This document shows positions 11,409 to 54,052 of a stretch of 64,000 bases of DNA, piece by piece. Each line of letters starts with the position of its first letter. Positions within the stretch are counted from its first letter, which is position 1. The stretch covers positions 52,158,674 through 52,222,673 of the forward strand of contig CM019218.1 in assembly GCA_009741485.1 (NCBI GenBank), written 5' to 3'. Both the position numbers and the translations under genes were made by a program. The notes beneath the pieces were generated by a model. It did no database searches, was not told where the DNA came from, and was given only the letters and a program-made list of their open reading frames with translations. The stretch is from Malurus cyaneus samueli (taxonomy: Eukaryota > Chordata > Aves > Passeriformes > Maluridae).

Positions 11409-11895
11409 GCGGGCACCAAAGCCAGCAGCTCCTCGAGCTGGTAACGGGGTAGGAACGAGACGGTGGAAGGGTCCAGCCGCTGGAAATGCCATTTGCCCCT
11501 CTGGTGCCATGGGCTGCACAGCTGACATCGGCCGGCCCCTTCCCGCTCGGGTGGAGCGCTCCTGCCGGGCTGCAAGAACGGGCAGAGGTGGGACGGGGCA
11601 GTGCCACGGCGGCTGCGGGTCCTGGAGGGGCTGCCCGGGGCCAGGCCCTGCTCCCTGCCCAGCCGGGGACGGGCGGGTTTGGGGCCAATGTGTGTGCTGG
11701 GTTCGCTTTGCTGATTTTTCCAGATGCTTCTTGACCAAGGTCTCTGTCCGGCCGGTGTCCGGTGGTGCCGACCCGTAGCCTGCCTGTCTTTTCTACTGAA
11801 CGCTGTGTGCAGTTGACATTTAGGGTTTTTTTAATTATTATTTTTGCTAACTTATTTGGATTCTTTTTTAAATAAAGGCATTCTTGTTTGGACAG
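11409..11895 (+). other. MYOG: MYOG 3' UTR
   Basis: Runs from the stop codon to shortly after the AATAAA at 11871. It ends in a T-rich and then A/T-rich stretch. The cleavage point is an estimate. Confidence 0.75.
11871..11876 (+). terminator. MYOG: MYOG poly(A) signal AATAAA
   Basis: A canonical AATAAA 463 bases after the stop codon, followed by a T/G-rich stretch (ttcttgtttgg) suited to cleavage-factor binding. Confidence 0.88.
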
Positions 11896-12174
11896 CTCCG
11901 AGTTTCCTTTACTGCTGTCCTGCCCTATGTAGGTCTCCCCACTTCCACAATCCCCAAACCCAGGCTGGAGATTTCCACATCAGTAAATCCATCGGGACCT
12001 CAGTGCAGTCCCTTAGCTGGGAGCTGGATGTGCCACACTTCAGTCAGCCCTACACAGCCCAGTGATTTTACAGTGTTCAGCTGGGGTTCAGCCCTGTGCC
12101 CCAAAGCTCTTGAGGAACCTAGGGATTAATGATATTTTTAATTTGGGCTCTATAAAGAAGGCTCAAAGCCAGCA

Positions 12175-13799
12175 CTGTTTTAAAATCCTGTTTATTGGAA
12201 CACACATACATCCTTTCCTGACCCGATCCAGGGTTTGGAGTCCATGCAGTACCAATAATATGACAAAAGAAATAGGACATCGATATAAAGGGCTCACTGA
12301 CTCTTCAAATTAAAAAAATATTTAATACTGTATTAGGCAAATAATACACTGAAAAGACGTTGTGACTGTAGAGCCTTTCAGATATTGCACTTCCAGACAG
12401 CACATGATAAGTATAAGGTCATTCCAGCCATCAATAAATATCACATCAGAAATAGGGGCCACACAAGGCAAACGTGGCATGAGGAGACGAAGAGATCCTA
12501 CCCTACGAGGAAGAAATGGGAAGAGTTAAGAGCCTCCTGGAGTGACCCCTGCCAGGAGGCAGGAAGGGGAGAGCATCTCCTCTGCACCCAGAGGGGAAGG
12601 GTGGGCATGTCCCGGGGGCAGGGGGGGGGGCTCCCGTTGTCTCCCCAGGCACCCAAGGAGGGTTCCCTCTCCCGAGGGTGCTGGGCACCGTCCCTGTGAG
12701 CCGTATGGGGCGGTCCCAGGTGCAGCCCCCCCGAATGGGACACCTGACAGCACCAAAATCAGCACCTTGCCCGCCCAGCCCTAGGCAGACACTGCCCTTC
12801 TCATCCCATGCCGGGCCTCCTCTGTCCCACCCAGCACCAGCCCTGGCACGGCCCCGGCCCGCCCAGGGGCAGCTCCTCGCCCAGCCACCCTGCAGGGAGG
12901 ATTTTCACCAGCCTGAATCTTCCTTGGCTTCAAGTCCTGTGGGCAGCAGCATCCCTGATGCCCAGGGCTCCGGCGAGTCAGTGCAGCCCCATGGCGGATT
13001 GGCAACATGAATCAGGCAGGAGAGAGGCTTCCAAACATGGCAGACACTTTTGGGGTGTCTGTGCCGCTCCCTGGATTGCACCACGCCGGGATGGCACCTG
13101 GAGCACATCCATGGCACGGCCAGCGCAGGGAGGAGTGGGGGACAGGCTGCGGCGGGAGCCACGGGGAGCCGGGGGAGTGGGGCGTGCACGAGCGGGAGGG
13201 ACAGATCCTGTCGGTCCACAGCAGGGACAGTCTGTGGCTCTGGGCCGAGGAACAGGCTAGCTGGGCTCTCGTCCTGGAAGGCAGCCAGCACACAGCCGTG
13301 CCGACGTGGGGATGTGCTGAGGAACAAAGCGGGAAAAGCCCCGTGAGGCTGCTGGCTGAGCCCCACCCCTGCACCCACCGGCCAACAAACCCAGATGGGA
13401 TCAGCATTGGATCCTCCTGGCACGGGGCAACCATGGCCCATGGCACAGCAGGATCCCAGAAACCTCTCTAAAGTGCTGGACTATCCTTCCCTCCCCCTGC
13501 TGGAATGCCCTATCCAGGATGGCGTCCTGGGGTCCTGCTGGAGCCATCTGTCTGCGATGGACAAACCGCACGTGGTGAGAAGGTGAGCATCCCTCCTGCA
13601 TCGTCTCTGTGAGCCTCGGGCAGCAGTGGCTCCCCCACCACTGAGGAGTCCCTGGCCCTCCATGACCAGGCAAACCCTGGGGAGGGCAGCCCTCTGCCTG
13701 GCTGCTGCTGGGGCTCCAGCTCTGCCCCCCATCCCCAGCCAGCTCCTGGACCCCGGTTCCACTCACTGACCCAGGGCCTGGCTCCCATTTTGCTGACCC
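12175..13799 (-). other. PPFIA4: PPFIA4 3' UTR
   Basis: Stretch between the PPFIA4 stop and the candidate poly(A) signal. GC-rich for the first 1.2 kb, then A/T-rich near the end (12300-12460). No convincing protein-coding frame. The boundary is inferred from the AATAAA alone. Confidence 0.6.
12191..12196 (-). terminator. PPFIA4: PPFIA4 poly(A) signal AATAAA (minus strand)
   Basis: TTTATT on the plus strand is AATAAA on the minus strand, about 1.6 kb after the PPFIA4 stop. It is the last good signal before the MYOG 3' end, so PPFIA4 transcripts probably end at about 12165-12180. Confidence 0.7.
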
Positions 13800-44462
<30,663 letters not shown>

Positions 44463-46190
44463 GGCTGGGCTGGCTGCGGGAGGGTCCCGGTGGGGCTGGC
44501 GAGGTGCTGAGCGCAGGTCACATCACTGTGGGCTCCTGGGGGCCAGAGGAGCCAGCACAGGAGGGGATAGCGGGGTGCTCGATGTGGGGGGACCTCCCAT
44601 CCCTTCCTGCTGGGTGCTAAGCAGCAGCAGGCATCACTCCAGCGGGGTGCAGGGACGGCCTGGCCACCAACAGGGTCCTCACAGTCACCAGTGCCCCACT
44701 CACTGCTTGTCACTGCCAGCTCCCGAGTGTCACCTCCCTGGGGTCCTGTGTGTCACCTCTCCGGGGTCCTGTGTGCCACCTCCCTGGGGTTCTGTGTGCC
44801 ACCTCTCTGGTGTCCCGTGTGTCACCTCTCTGGTGTCCCGTGTGTCACCTCTCTGGGGTCCTGCGTGCCACCTCCCTGGGGTCCTGTGTGTCACCTCCTT
44901 GATGCCTTTTGGAGGGGCTGCAGCATTGGTGACCCACGGGATGTTCAGAGGGGGACAAAGTGACCCTGGAGGACTTGTCCCAATGGAGAGCCCAAGCCAA
45001 GAGCAGCACAGGGAGGGTCCAGGGAACGTTTGGGCTGCCCCAGCATGCTGAGGGGGGCTCTGGTGACAATGCGCTGTTGTCCTTAAAGCTGGTGAGGTGT
45101 CACTGCCGATGTGGGAACATGTCTCTGTCGGGCACCACAGCTCTTCAAGCACCCAGCAGTGACCTATGGGAGAGGGAACAGAGATCAGATCCTCTGGCTG
45201 GCCCCAGAATGCCCAGGGGCCTGCCCAGCCCCCTCTGCCCCCCATCAGACCCTCGAGGGCTGCACCAGCTGGGCTCAGCCCCCTTAGAATGGGCTGGGCC
45301 GAATTGTGTCCCCTGCTCCCACTGCACCGAGATCAGGATGGTACCAGGCTGCAGGAAAACAGCAGCAACCCTGGCACCCCAAGTCTTCAAACTGCTTTTG
45401 GCATTCACATATCCTTGGCCAGGATATGGGGAGCTCCTGACTGCCCAGGGCCCCTGTGGCCTCAGCATTCTCCAGCCTCAGAAAATCCACTTTTACAGAA
45501 AATCAGGCTCTAACCTGAGTTTGGCCCAAACCTGGCAGGAAGTCAGGGCTACAAATGAGTTGCATAATTGGATTCATGTTCCCCCTGAGCTCCCCCCTCT
45601 CTCTGGACAGATGTGCTGGACCCAGGTGCTCACTGACAACTGAACTCCAGCACATCCTCCCTTGGTCAAACCTATACCAGAGGATGGAGGCAGCAGAATT
45701 CCCAAATTCCTGCCCAGCACAAACACCAGGGATGAGAGACTGGAGCGGGGAGATAGAACTGACATCTGGGCAGTGTTTAGGCTGGATTAAAGCATGGCTG
45801 GACCTGTTGACCCAGCTCTGGGGTAATGCTGGTACCCACAGCCTCAGCTCCCCTTCTGAAGCCCCAAACCATCCCAGACAAGGTGCCAGATGGGGATTTC
45901 TATTGGCACAGCCCTGAGGGAACTTCAGCCCTCTGCAGCTGGGTGAGGGTCCCCAGCAGTGAGGGCCAGTGTGCCACTGTCACCCCAGCCCCCTGGAGAC
46001 CTGGTCACCATCTGTGCCAGGGGACAAACCATGGGCAGGGCTCGAGCTGAGCAGCAAAACACGACTGGGCAGGCCCAGGGTGAGGAGTGCTGCTCTAGTG
46101 CTGCTGCTGGGGCAGGCCCCCTTCAGGTTTAAACTTTTCAGACAAAATGCTCAAGGACAGCTCTGAATATTCTGAGTCTATTGGATGCAT
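44463..46190. other. immediate upstream region of PPFIA4, no exon recognised
   Basis: Two AG acceptor candidates just upstream of the start codon (minus-strand cctcccgcag and ctgcgctcag) suggest that exon 1 could be preceded by an untranslated exon. I cannot place one. Apart from the 23-bp repeat, nothing else stands out. Confidence 0.4.
44727..44897. repeat. 23-bp minisatellite upstream of PPFIA4 exon 1
   Basis: About seven units of CTGTGTGTCACCTCTCYGGGGTC, the nearest one about 265 bases upstream of the PPFIA4 start codon. Substitutions are few, so the array is young or homogenised. It may lie in the promoter or the 5' UTR. Confidence 0.9.
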
Positions 46191-46195
46191 CCGTG

Positions 46196-46343
46196 GCTAC
46201 CCCTGGATCCCTGGCAGTGTCCAAGGCCAGCTTGGAGAGGGCTGGAGCAGCCTGGGACAGTGGAAGGTGTCCCTGCCATGGCAGGGGGTGGCACTGGATG
46301 AGGTTAGAGGTCCTTTCCAGCCCAAACCAGTTGTGATTCTGTG
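46196..46343 (+). mobile_element. CR1 3' fragment upstream of PPFIA4
   Basis: gtgtccaaggccagcttgg, gaaggtgtccctgccatgg and ggtcctttccagcccaaacc, ending gtgattctgtg. Confidence 0.85.
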
Positions 46344-49300
46344 TCACTTCCCTTTCAAACCCACACATGCATGTGGATAAAAAGGATCTGCACTGGGGTC
46401 TGGGCCAGAGGTTCTGGCCCTTTGGGCTGGGATGAAAGCTTGTGTGTCCTACAGCTCGATGGCACAGTGGACACCTGCCTCATCAAAGGTGATGTGTGTG
46501 AGGAGGTGCCTTTGTCACACCTGGACACTGCTGGGGCCAGGAAATCAGAGCTCTGCTCTTGGGATGACATTGGCTCATCAGCTGAGGGGAAGTTTGACAC
46601 AAAAAACTCTCTAAAAATAGAGAAGTTCTGGCAAAAGCAGCAGCCCCTCACTGTGCATCCCATGTGTGATGCTGAGAGCTGGCTCATGGGACAGGGCTGT
46701 CACAGGGTGGTGCCCACCCCTCCCTTCACAAGTTGGAGCCTCAAGTGGGATAAAACCTGTTGTGGACACATAACAGTGTCCTGAAGCTTTGAGGGCTGTT
46801 GAGGCTTCACCCCCGCTGTTGGGACATGGATGAGCAGGATAACTGTAGGTTCACGGGATAACCATGGGGACAGCTCATCCCTGCAGCACCCCACAACAGC
46901 AGGGCAGGGTGAGGAAAGGGCAGTGAGAGAGCAAACATTCCAGCCCTGCTCTCCTTGTGTTGAGCTGGACAGGAGCCTCAACCCTGTAACATAGCAGTCA
47001 GAATGCATTCCAGCTCTCCTGAGCAGCCCCAGGAGTACCCACAGGCACGTGGCCCCTTCCAGTTTCCTGAAGGGAAATGTCCCAGGCTCCAGGGAGATCC
47101 AGGGCCAAGAAGAGCAGAAGTCAGTCCTACCCCAGGGCTAAGCCCCGCTAATTTGGGTGCAAACCCCAAAAGAGGTGGCTTTAGTACCCCCTTCTCCCGC
47201 TGTGCCTCTTACTTGAGGAACAAGCAGGCTGTGCAAAGTCTGGCAGCACCCGAGCACAGCCTGGATGGCAAAAGGAGCCACGTGGGCACAGCCCAGCCCA
47301 GCTGCTGCTGGGGAATTGGAAGAATTAGCAGATGAATTAAGAGATATTAATCAAGGCACGGAGGGAAGAGCCCTGCAAGCACTCAGGGAAGGGAAATGCT
47401 TCAGGGAATGACCGAGACATAAATCTGACCAGAGTGGTGATGGGATGGAAATTTATCCCAGCTGCAAAGGAGAGAGTCCCTTATCACCAGGAGGCTCTGC
47501 AGATGCCAATGCTGCCAGGGCCCTGGTGTTTTCCCACACCACGTGGTGGTCACCCAAGGGGCTGGACCCCACAGTGCAGGAGGAGGCACAGATTTACAGC
47601 CAAGAGCTGACTTCCTTTCTCCTCCCCCCATGGCTGGGGTCGTGCACGGGTGTCTCTGGGGGGGCTTTGTTTCACAGGAACCCATGAAATCCCACAGCTC
47701 TATCCTGCTGCTCCTGTGTGTTTGTGCAGATGGGGACAGGAGCACAGCCTGGCCCCTGAGCCCAGGGAGGGTGATCACAGCATCACAGGGACCTTGGACA
47801 GCACCAGTGCTGGTCCAGGATGGACCCATCTTGTTCCACTGGGCCCCAAAAGCCTCTGTGCTCTGTCCATAAGGACATTCAGTGAAGCATGAGACTGTCC
47901 TGGACAAGGCAGCATTGGTGACCCAAAGCTCCTCGGTGCCCAGGGTTTAGGGGTGACCCCACTGAGGGAGGTCATGTCCCCCCAATCCTGAGCCACCAAG
48001 GACACACCCTGTGGTGTGAGGCAGGAGCTGCTACAACCACAGAGAGCAGCAAGAGCCCCCCTGGCCCGGCCTGAAGCCCCCAGGCGGAGGGGGACAGCCA
48101 GCAGGGCTCTCAGGGCTCCCTGTGCTCCCCAGGATGCTGCTGCACCCTGACAATACCCAGAGGGTCCCCGGCAGGGAAATCCAGAGGGACGCTCTCCCAC
48201 ATCCGAGCGGGCTCTGGACACAATCCAGCCCCGTATGCCCATCCTGGCTGGAAGCACAGCAGAGCCCAAGAATGGAAAATTCCCTGCACTGCAGCGGGCC
48301 ATCCACATCCACTGACAGACCCTGAGCTGCCTCCAGCACCCCCATCTTGGATCCACTCCTCCAGCAGCCAAGGAAACTCTCCCACCCCATGCATTTGTGA
48401 GTGATCATTTCTGGATTCAAGCATTGCAGCTTTCACTGCAACACCACGAGTGCCAGCAGTGGCTCAGGCACTGGGAAGGGCCAACACCTGCAAAGGGTTT
48501 GTTTGGGATGGCACAGGAGGGAGCCAGGACCAGGCTGGGTTTGATCCCTGCTGCCTTCAAGGCCTGTGGAGCAGGAAATGAGTTCAGTGAGCAATGGGTG
48601 CAGGAGAGTGTGCAGGGATGTGGGCACAGGGATACAGCAACACCCACGGATCCAGGGATGTGGGCACAGGGACAGGGATACAGCAACACCCACAGATCCA
48701 GGGATGTGGGCACAGGGATACAGCAACACCCATGAATCGAGGGATGTGCACATGAGCAGGAATGTGCAGGGGTATACAGAAAGCTCCTGCCCAGGGTCAA
48801 CTCCCTTCACATCTGTCCCACCTCAGACCCTGAGTTTTTCTCCATTCTCCCAAAGCAAGAGACCCTCACCCATTCCCAGGCACCTCCCCGAAGGCCCAGC
48901 TGGAGGGGGCACACACAGGGGCTGCCCCTGCCCAGCAAAGCTCAGCAGCTCCCAGGCAAACTCACACGTCCCAGCGGTCACTTTGAAGGACCTTGGGGAC
49001 ATGAGCGTCCCTGACAGCCCGGCCACTGCCCCCACTATGCTGTGACTGTGAGGGCAGAGCCAGAGCAGGCCTTTGGTGCTGGAGGTCAGACGGCTTTGAG
49101 CTCGCTCCCAATTAGTGCCTGTAAATCTCAACCTTTCACCTGTCTCTGGGAGCTCCCTCCATGCTCCTGCCTGGCTGGAGAGGCCTGAAGTGCTGGGATA
49201 ATAATGGGGTAGAGCCGTGAGGCTGCGAGGAGACAGCTGGGAGCTGAGCAAACACACGCTGCACAGCTCCAGCCCTTGCTGGGTATTTTTAGTCCCGCAG

Positions 49301-52300
49301 GGCTGCCAGGCACTGGCTTGCTGGGAACAGGTTTCCTGCCAGGGAAAACGTGCTTGCTTTACTCTCCCTCCCCCCTGCACCCCAAAACAATGCTTTCCCC
49401 GCTTTTGGGATGCAGAACAGCACAGTCACACATTGCCTGCTCCCAGAGGCCGCTTGCCCACGGTGGTGCCCAGATGGAGCAGCTGATGGGGTTTTCGCCC
49501 TGGAGCTGCTGATTTGCTCAGCTCAGCTGAGCTGTGAGTCACGCTGCTTGTGGGATGCTGGGTCCCAGGGAGCACCCCGGCTTTCCCTTCCCAGCCAGGG
49601 CAAGAAGCACCCACAGCTTCACCCACACACAGAGGGCAGAGACAGCCTTGTGTTTCCTCTCTGAACAGCTCCACTCCCATCCCAGCCCTGACAAGAGCAA
49701 GAGAAAAGCCTCGGTGGCTCTGCCAGCGAGCACCAGAACCCAGCAGGCAGCTGGCAAAGAGGCTTTAACGTGCTCCTTGGAGGCAACAAGCTCACAGAGA
49801 TTGATCAACCCATAAAAATGTCACTTTGATCTCTTCCGCTCCTGGAAAATCCTCCTCAGCTGCCCGGCCTGGCCTTGAGAGAGCGGAGTCAGGGTGGCAG
49901 AGCCCACAGCAGCAGCCCTCACTCCCAGCTCCCTGGCACAGGAACAGCCTCCCCTCTGCCCAACCGGCCACAATCGCGGTCCAGCATTCACACTGACCCC
50001 CACACTGACCCCTCCCTGCCAGATTCAGGAGGGCAAGAGTCTGATGCCCTTTAGCTGTTGGTTTTACCTTTCAGGACCTCTTTTTCCACCCCTTCCCTGT
50101 GATGCTGTGTTAAACACGATCCCAGGGGCTGGCTGTTGTATCCTGGCATTCCCAGGAAGCTCATCCCAGACACTGGCCCTGCAGGCAGACCCACGGCCCA
50201 GCACAAGTCCTGCCCACCTTCTCACTGAAGTCAGACACCACTTGGGAGCAGCCAGGACATGTCATGAGACCCACATGAAGGTCAGTGCTGACCTGCTGAG
50301 ATATGGGATGGCACAGTAGGAACATCCTCACCATCTCTACCAAGCCACAGAGCCCGTTTGCCTTTACCCTCATGGGGAGATGTAGTAATTAGAGGTTGGG
50401 AAAAGGGATATTATTCTGCACACAAGACAAAGAGGGCTCAAGTGCCCTGGCTCAGCAGCAGAAACTGCTGATTCAAGACTAGGACCGGGAAATGTTCACC
50501 TGCAGCAAGTCCTGGAGCAGCCTTTGTCACATGCTCCTCTGGGTCACAGGTGGGATTTCCCCTGCCAGATGCCCTGAGACCTCAGGAGACGTGCTGTTCA
50601 TACCACAGTGTCCAAAGGAGACATCAGCTGAACTCCACATGCGCCAGGAGGAGCCTGCACAGCCCCCGAGGACCCCTCTCCATCCTCCCTTCCCTCCCTC
50701 TATCCCTGTGCTCAGGCACAGACCCCTTGCCACACACTCCACAGGTGTCTTGGGGTTTTAAAGCCTGGACTGGAGCAGCCCTAGCGCACAAAACATCCCG
50801 ACTTCTCCATCCTGGGCAATCCCTGGGCAAAAAGCTGCTTTTCATGAAGAAAATCAAGCAGCAGAGACAGCCTCATCGCAGCTTTTCTCCCAAGTCCCAC
50901 TTATCTCCGGGATACACTGTGGCCTCTCGGGACCTGCAGTGCCCTGAGAAGGATGAGGAAGATGCAGTTTTGCCCGGGGCCCATCTGGTGCCGGTGCTCC
51001 CACATTCCCTGACACAGCCCCGCGGCCAGCAGGGAGCCCACAGATGGTCCCTGCCTGGTGCCAGGGGCAGCCTGTGGCCAGGACACCTGGGGATAACAGG
51101 GGAAATGAGGCATTCTGGATGGAAATAAGGTGCCAGTTTTTAGAAGCACAGGATCGGATTCACATTCCCAAGGGTGAGGTGGATGTGCCAAGATCTGCGC
51201 TAGGAGTGTGGTGAAGGCCTGGGAGAAGGCACAGCAGTGTCTGGGGGTCTCCTGGGGTCTCCACACCTGCAGCAGTGTGTCCTTTGCCCCCAAGGGGACA
51301 ATGTCCAGCTTGTCCCTAGCTGGAGATGCAGCTGTGGCAGAACAGGACGTTTGGGTCCTGCTTGGATGTGTCTCCAGGGTTTGGATCTGTCTCAGGTGTT
51401 GGGAAGCTGTGGGTGCCCATAAAGGGTGGAGACAGCGGACCTGCGAGCAATAAAACGGAGCTACTCCCAGCATCTTACCTTAAAGGATACACTTCTGCCT
51501 CAAAGACTTGCTCCAAACCCAAAAAGCAGCTCCCACCTCAGCCCCTGCTCACTCCAAGCTGCTAAACCAGGAGAAGCCGTGAGGAAAAATGTCCAGATCT
51601 GGCAGTTTCTTTGCAGGGAGCAGTAAGCGTTAGCATTGCACTGATATTTATACTTCCCAGTGGGAGGGGAGGCATTACACACCACTTCCAGAGGGTATTT
51701 TCAGACAGCCACCTGCTCCTCATTGTGCAGAGACACAATTGTTCTTCAGCTAAACCTCGTCAGACAAGGAGCCAAAATCTGTGCCGGGTCCTGGGTAGGA
51801 GGAGGGGGCTGAACCCCCCAGGGCTTGCACCCAAACGCAGTCAGACACACATCCACAGCACTCTGCCATCCAGGGAACTGTTGTGGGGGTCGTGGTGGGG
51901 TCCTGACTCAATTTCCCTGTCCCAAAGTGGGCCATGTGTCCTGCCCGAACCCCGGAGAAAGGGAGGATCTCAGGGTATTCCAAGGCGGAATCTGGCAGGG
52001 GCAGAAGTGCCACGATAAAGCCACCCCAGTCTCCTGCCCCTGCACTTTGGGGTGAGGTGACAGATGGGAACGGGCCTTGGAGGGGCTCCAGCCTGGACGA
52101 TCCCTCTGACAAGTGGGACCCACAAGCCTGGCCAAGAGGCTCGGCAAGCCCAGGCTCACCTTGAGACCTCATCCCTGGGTTTGAAACAACCGAGGGCATG
52201 CCAGGGAGGAGAGAGGAGCACAGGGATGAGGATGCTCCTGAAGCCCTGAGGATCCCAGGAGCCTGTGTGGGAGCACAGGGAGTGTTCTGGAGAAGCATGG

Positions 52301-52747
52301 GAATGTGCTCACTGGAACAGGAGCTGGATTTCACCCTGTGGCACAGTTGCCCCAGCTGGCATGAGGCATTCCCCCAAACCAGTAAAAGCACAAACCAAAA
52401 CCCCCAAATCCTGTCACCACACCTCACTCCAGCCACCTGCACCCAGCAGCATCACTGAATGACATGGATATCCTAGAGAAATCCCAATTCCTTCGGCGGA
52501 CGAGAGGCTGGAGAGGAGATGGATGCACCTGATCCATGGCACCAAGCTCACATCCCTCTTGCAGGCACTCAGACCCATCCACAGGGACAAGGAGCTGCCA
52601 ACCTGACATAAACACCCCTCAGTTCTGGTTCCAGCCATTTCCTTTACCAGGAGTCGCTCTGCTCTCCAGCACTGTGTGTGCACATCCATCCTTTTGTACT
52701 ATAACTTTGCAAACAAGCCCATGTGCTTTGCTCTGTGAGGCCTAAGT
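46344..52747. other. intergenic DNA, no gene recognised
   Basis: Short overlapping open frames only. TMEM183A, the upstream neighbour of PPFIA4 in mammals, was looked for by its conserved segments on both strands and not seen. Contains the small tandem repeat at 48608-48745. Confidence 0.5.
48608..48745. repeat. about 40-bp tandem repeat, three units
   Basis: Unit ggatgtgggcacagggatac followed by agcaacacccacggatccag; the second copy carries an extra gggaca. Confidence 0.9.
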
Positions 52748-52965
52748 CAGAATCCCAGAACAGCTGGGGTTGGAAGGGATCTCTGAAGATCATCCAGACC
52801 AAGCCATTCTCAAGGCAGGGTCAAACCCAGAGCAAGGTGACACAGGGACACATCCAGATGCATTTGGGATGTGTCCAGAGAGGGAGACTCCAGGACCACC
52901 CCAGGCAGCTGTTCCAGTGCTCTGCCACCCTCATGGAAAGCTGTTCCTCATGCTGAGGTGTTGAG
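52748..52965 (-). mobile_element. CR1 fragment
   Basis: cagaatcccagaacagctgg, ggttggaagggatctctgaagatcatcc, and tgttccagtgctctgccaccctca. Confidence 0.85.
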
Positions 52966-53946
52966 TCTTTAATTTCTCCCTCACTGAAGGCTGCACAGCA
53001 GGACAAGGAAATGCAATCCATGCAGCTGTTCTAGAGCAGCACATGGAGGTGAAGCAGCCCCTGGGTGACTCTGCCAGGGAAGGCAGCACCGGGATCTATC
53101 TCAGGAATTGGGCTGGCTTCCACCCCCAGGGGGATGCAAACTCCTGACAGGGAACAAGGCACAGGAAAGCAATCCACAACCAGGGGGAGAAATCCCTGTG
53201 CTTGATACAGAGTTGGCATCACTGCAAAGCCCCCTTGACTTTGAGAAAGGGAGCCTTTGTACCTCAGTTTCCCCATGAGCAGGGCACAGCTTCAGTCCTT
53301 GCTGAGACTCAGAGGGATGGCTGGTGATTTTCCATTATTTCACTCGAGGTTTTGCCACGGGTACCCTCCCGCCCCCGTGACACTTGTGCTGAGGAGTTAT
53401 CTCATCTGGGAGCCTGCCGGGCTGGAGCTGGGGCCTCCCCCTCTGCCAAACAGCCCCTGCCCTGCTTTAGTCACACCCCGTGAGCGCTTGCGGTGCTAAT
53501 TTATTCAGCGACGGGAAAGAGTCACCAGCTCCAAGGGGGGGCTGAGCAAATCTGTGCCACGGGTCCAAATGCAGCGGAGGGGCCCCTTCACCCCTGGCAC
53601 CCACAGCCCGGGCGCAGGGGAGGCTGTGCCTGCAGAGGAACCGCGGGCAAACCCCACCAGCATCCTGAGGAGCGTCCAATCTGGTCTGCCCAGGATCCAG
53701 GGCTTCCCCTGCACCGCCCATCCCGCTGGAACCTCTTCCACACCCTCAGCAGTTCCTCCCTGCCAGAGCCTCAGCAGGGAGAACCACTCCCACACATCAG
53801 CTGCACATCTGCCCAGCTCCCAGGGCAAAATCCAGGCTCCAGCTCCATGATGGGTGGAAAGGGGAAGTGGCTCAGTGAGCTCCCTGGGGTGCAGAGTGAA
53901 ATCCCAATCCCTGTCCTGCTCGGGGAGGCCTCCAGCATTTTGCAAC

Positions 53947-54052
53947 CACAGAATCATGGAATGGTTTGCTTTGGAAGGGACATTGAAAGCTCATCCCATT
54001 CCACCCCCTTCCACTATCCCAGGCTGCTCCAAGCCCCGTCCAACCTGGCCAA
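53947..54052 (-). mobile_element. CR1 3' fragment
   Basis: cacagaatcatggaatgg then ttggaagggacattgaaagctc and the ccactatcccaggctgctcc block. Confidence 0.85.

Noticed and set aside
48608..48745. Possible CRISPR-like spaced repeats
   Set aside because: The units are directly adjacent tandem copies without unique spacers, in a vertebrate genome.
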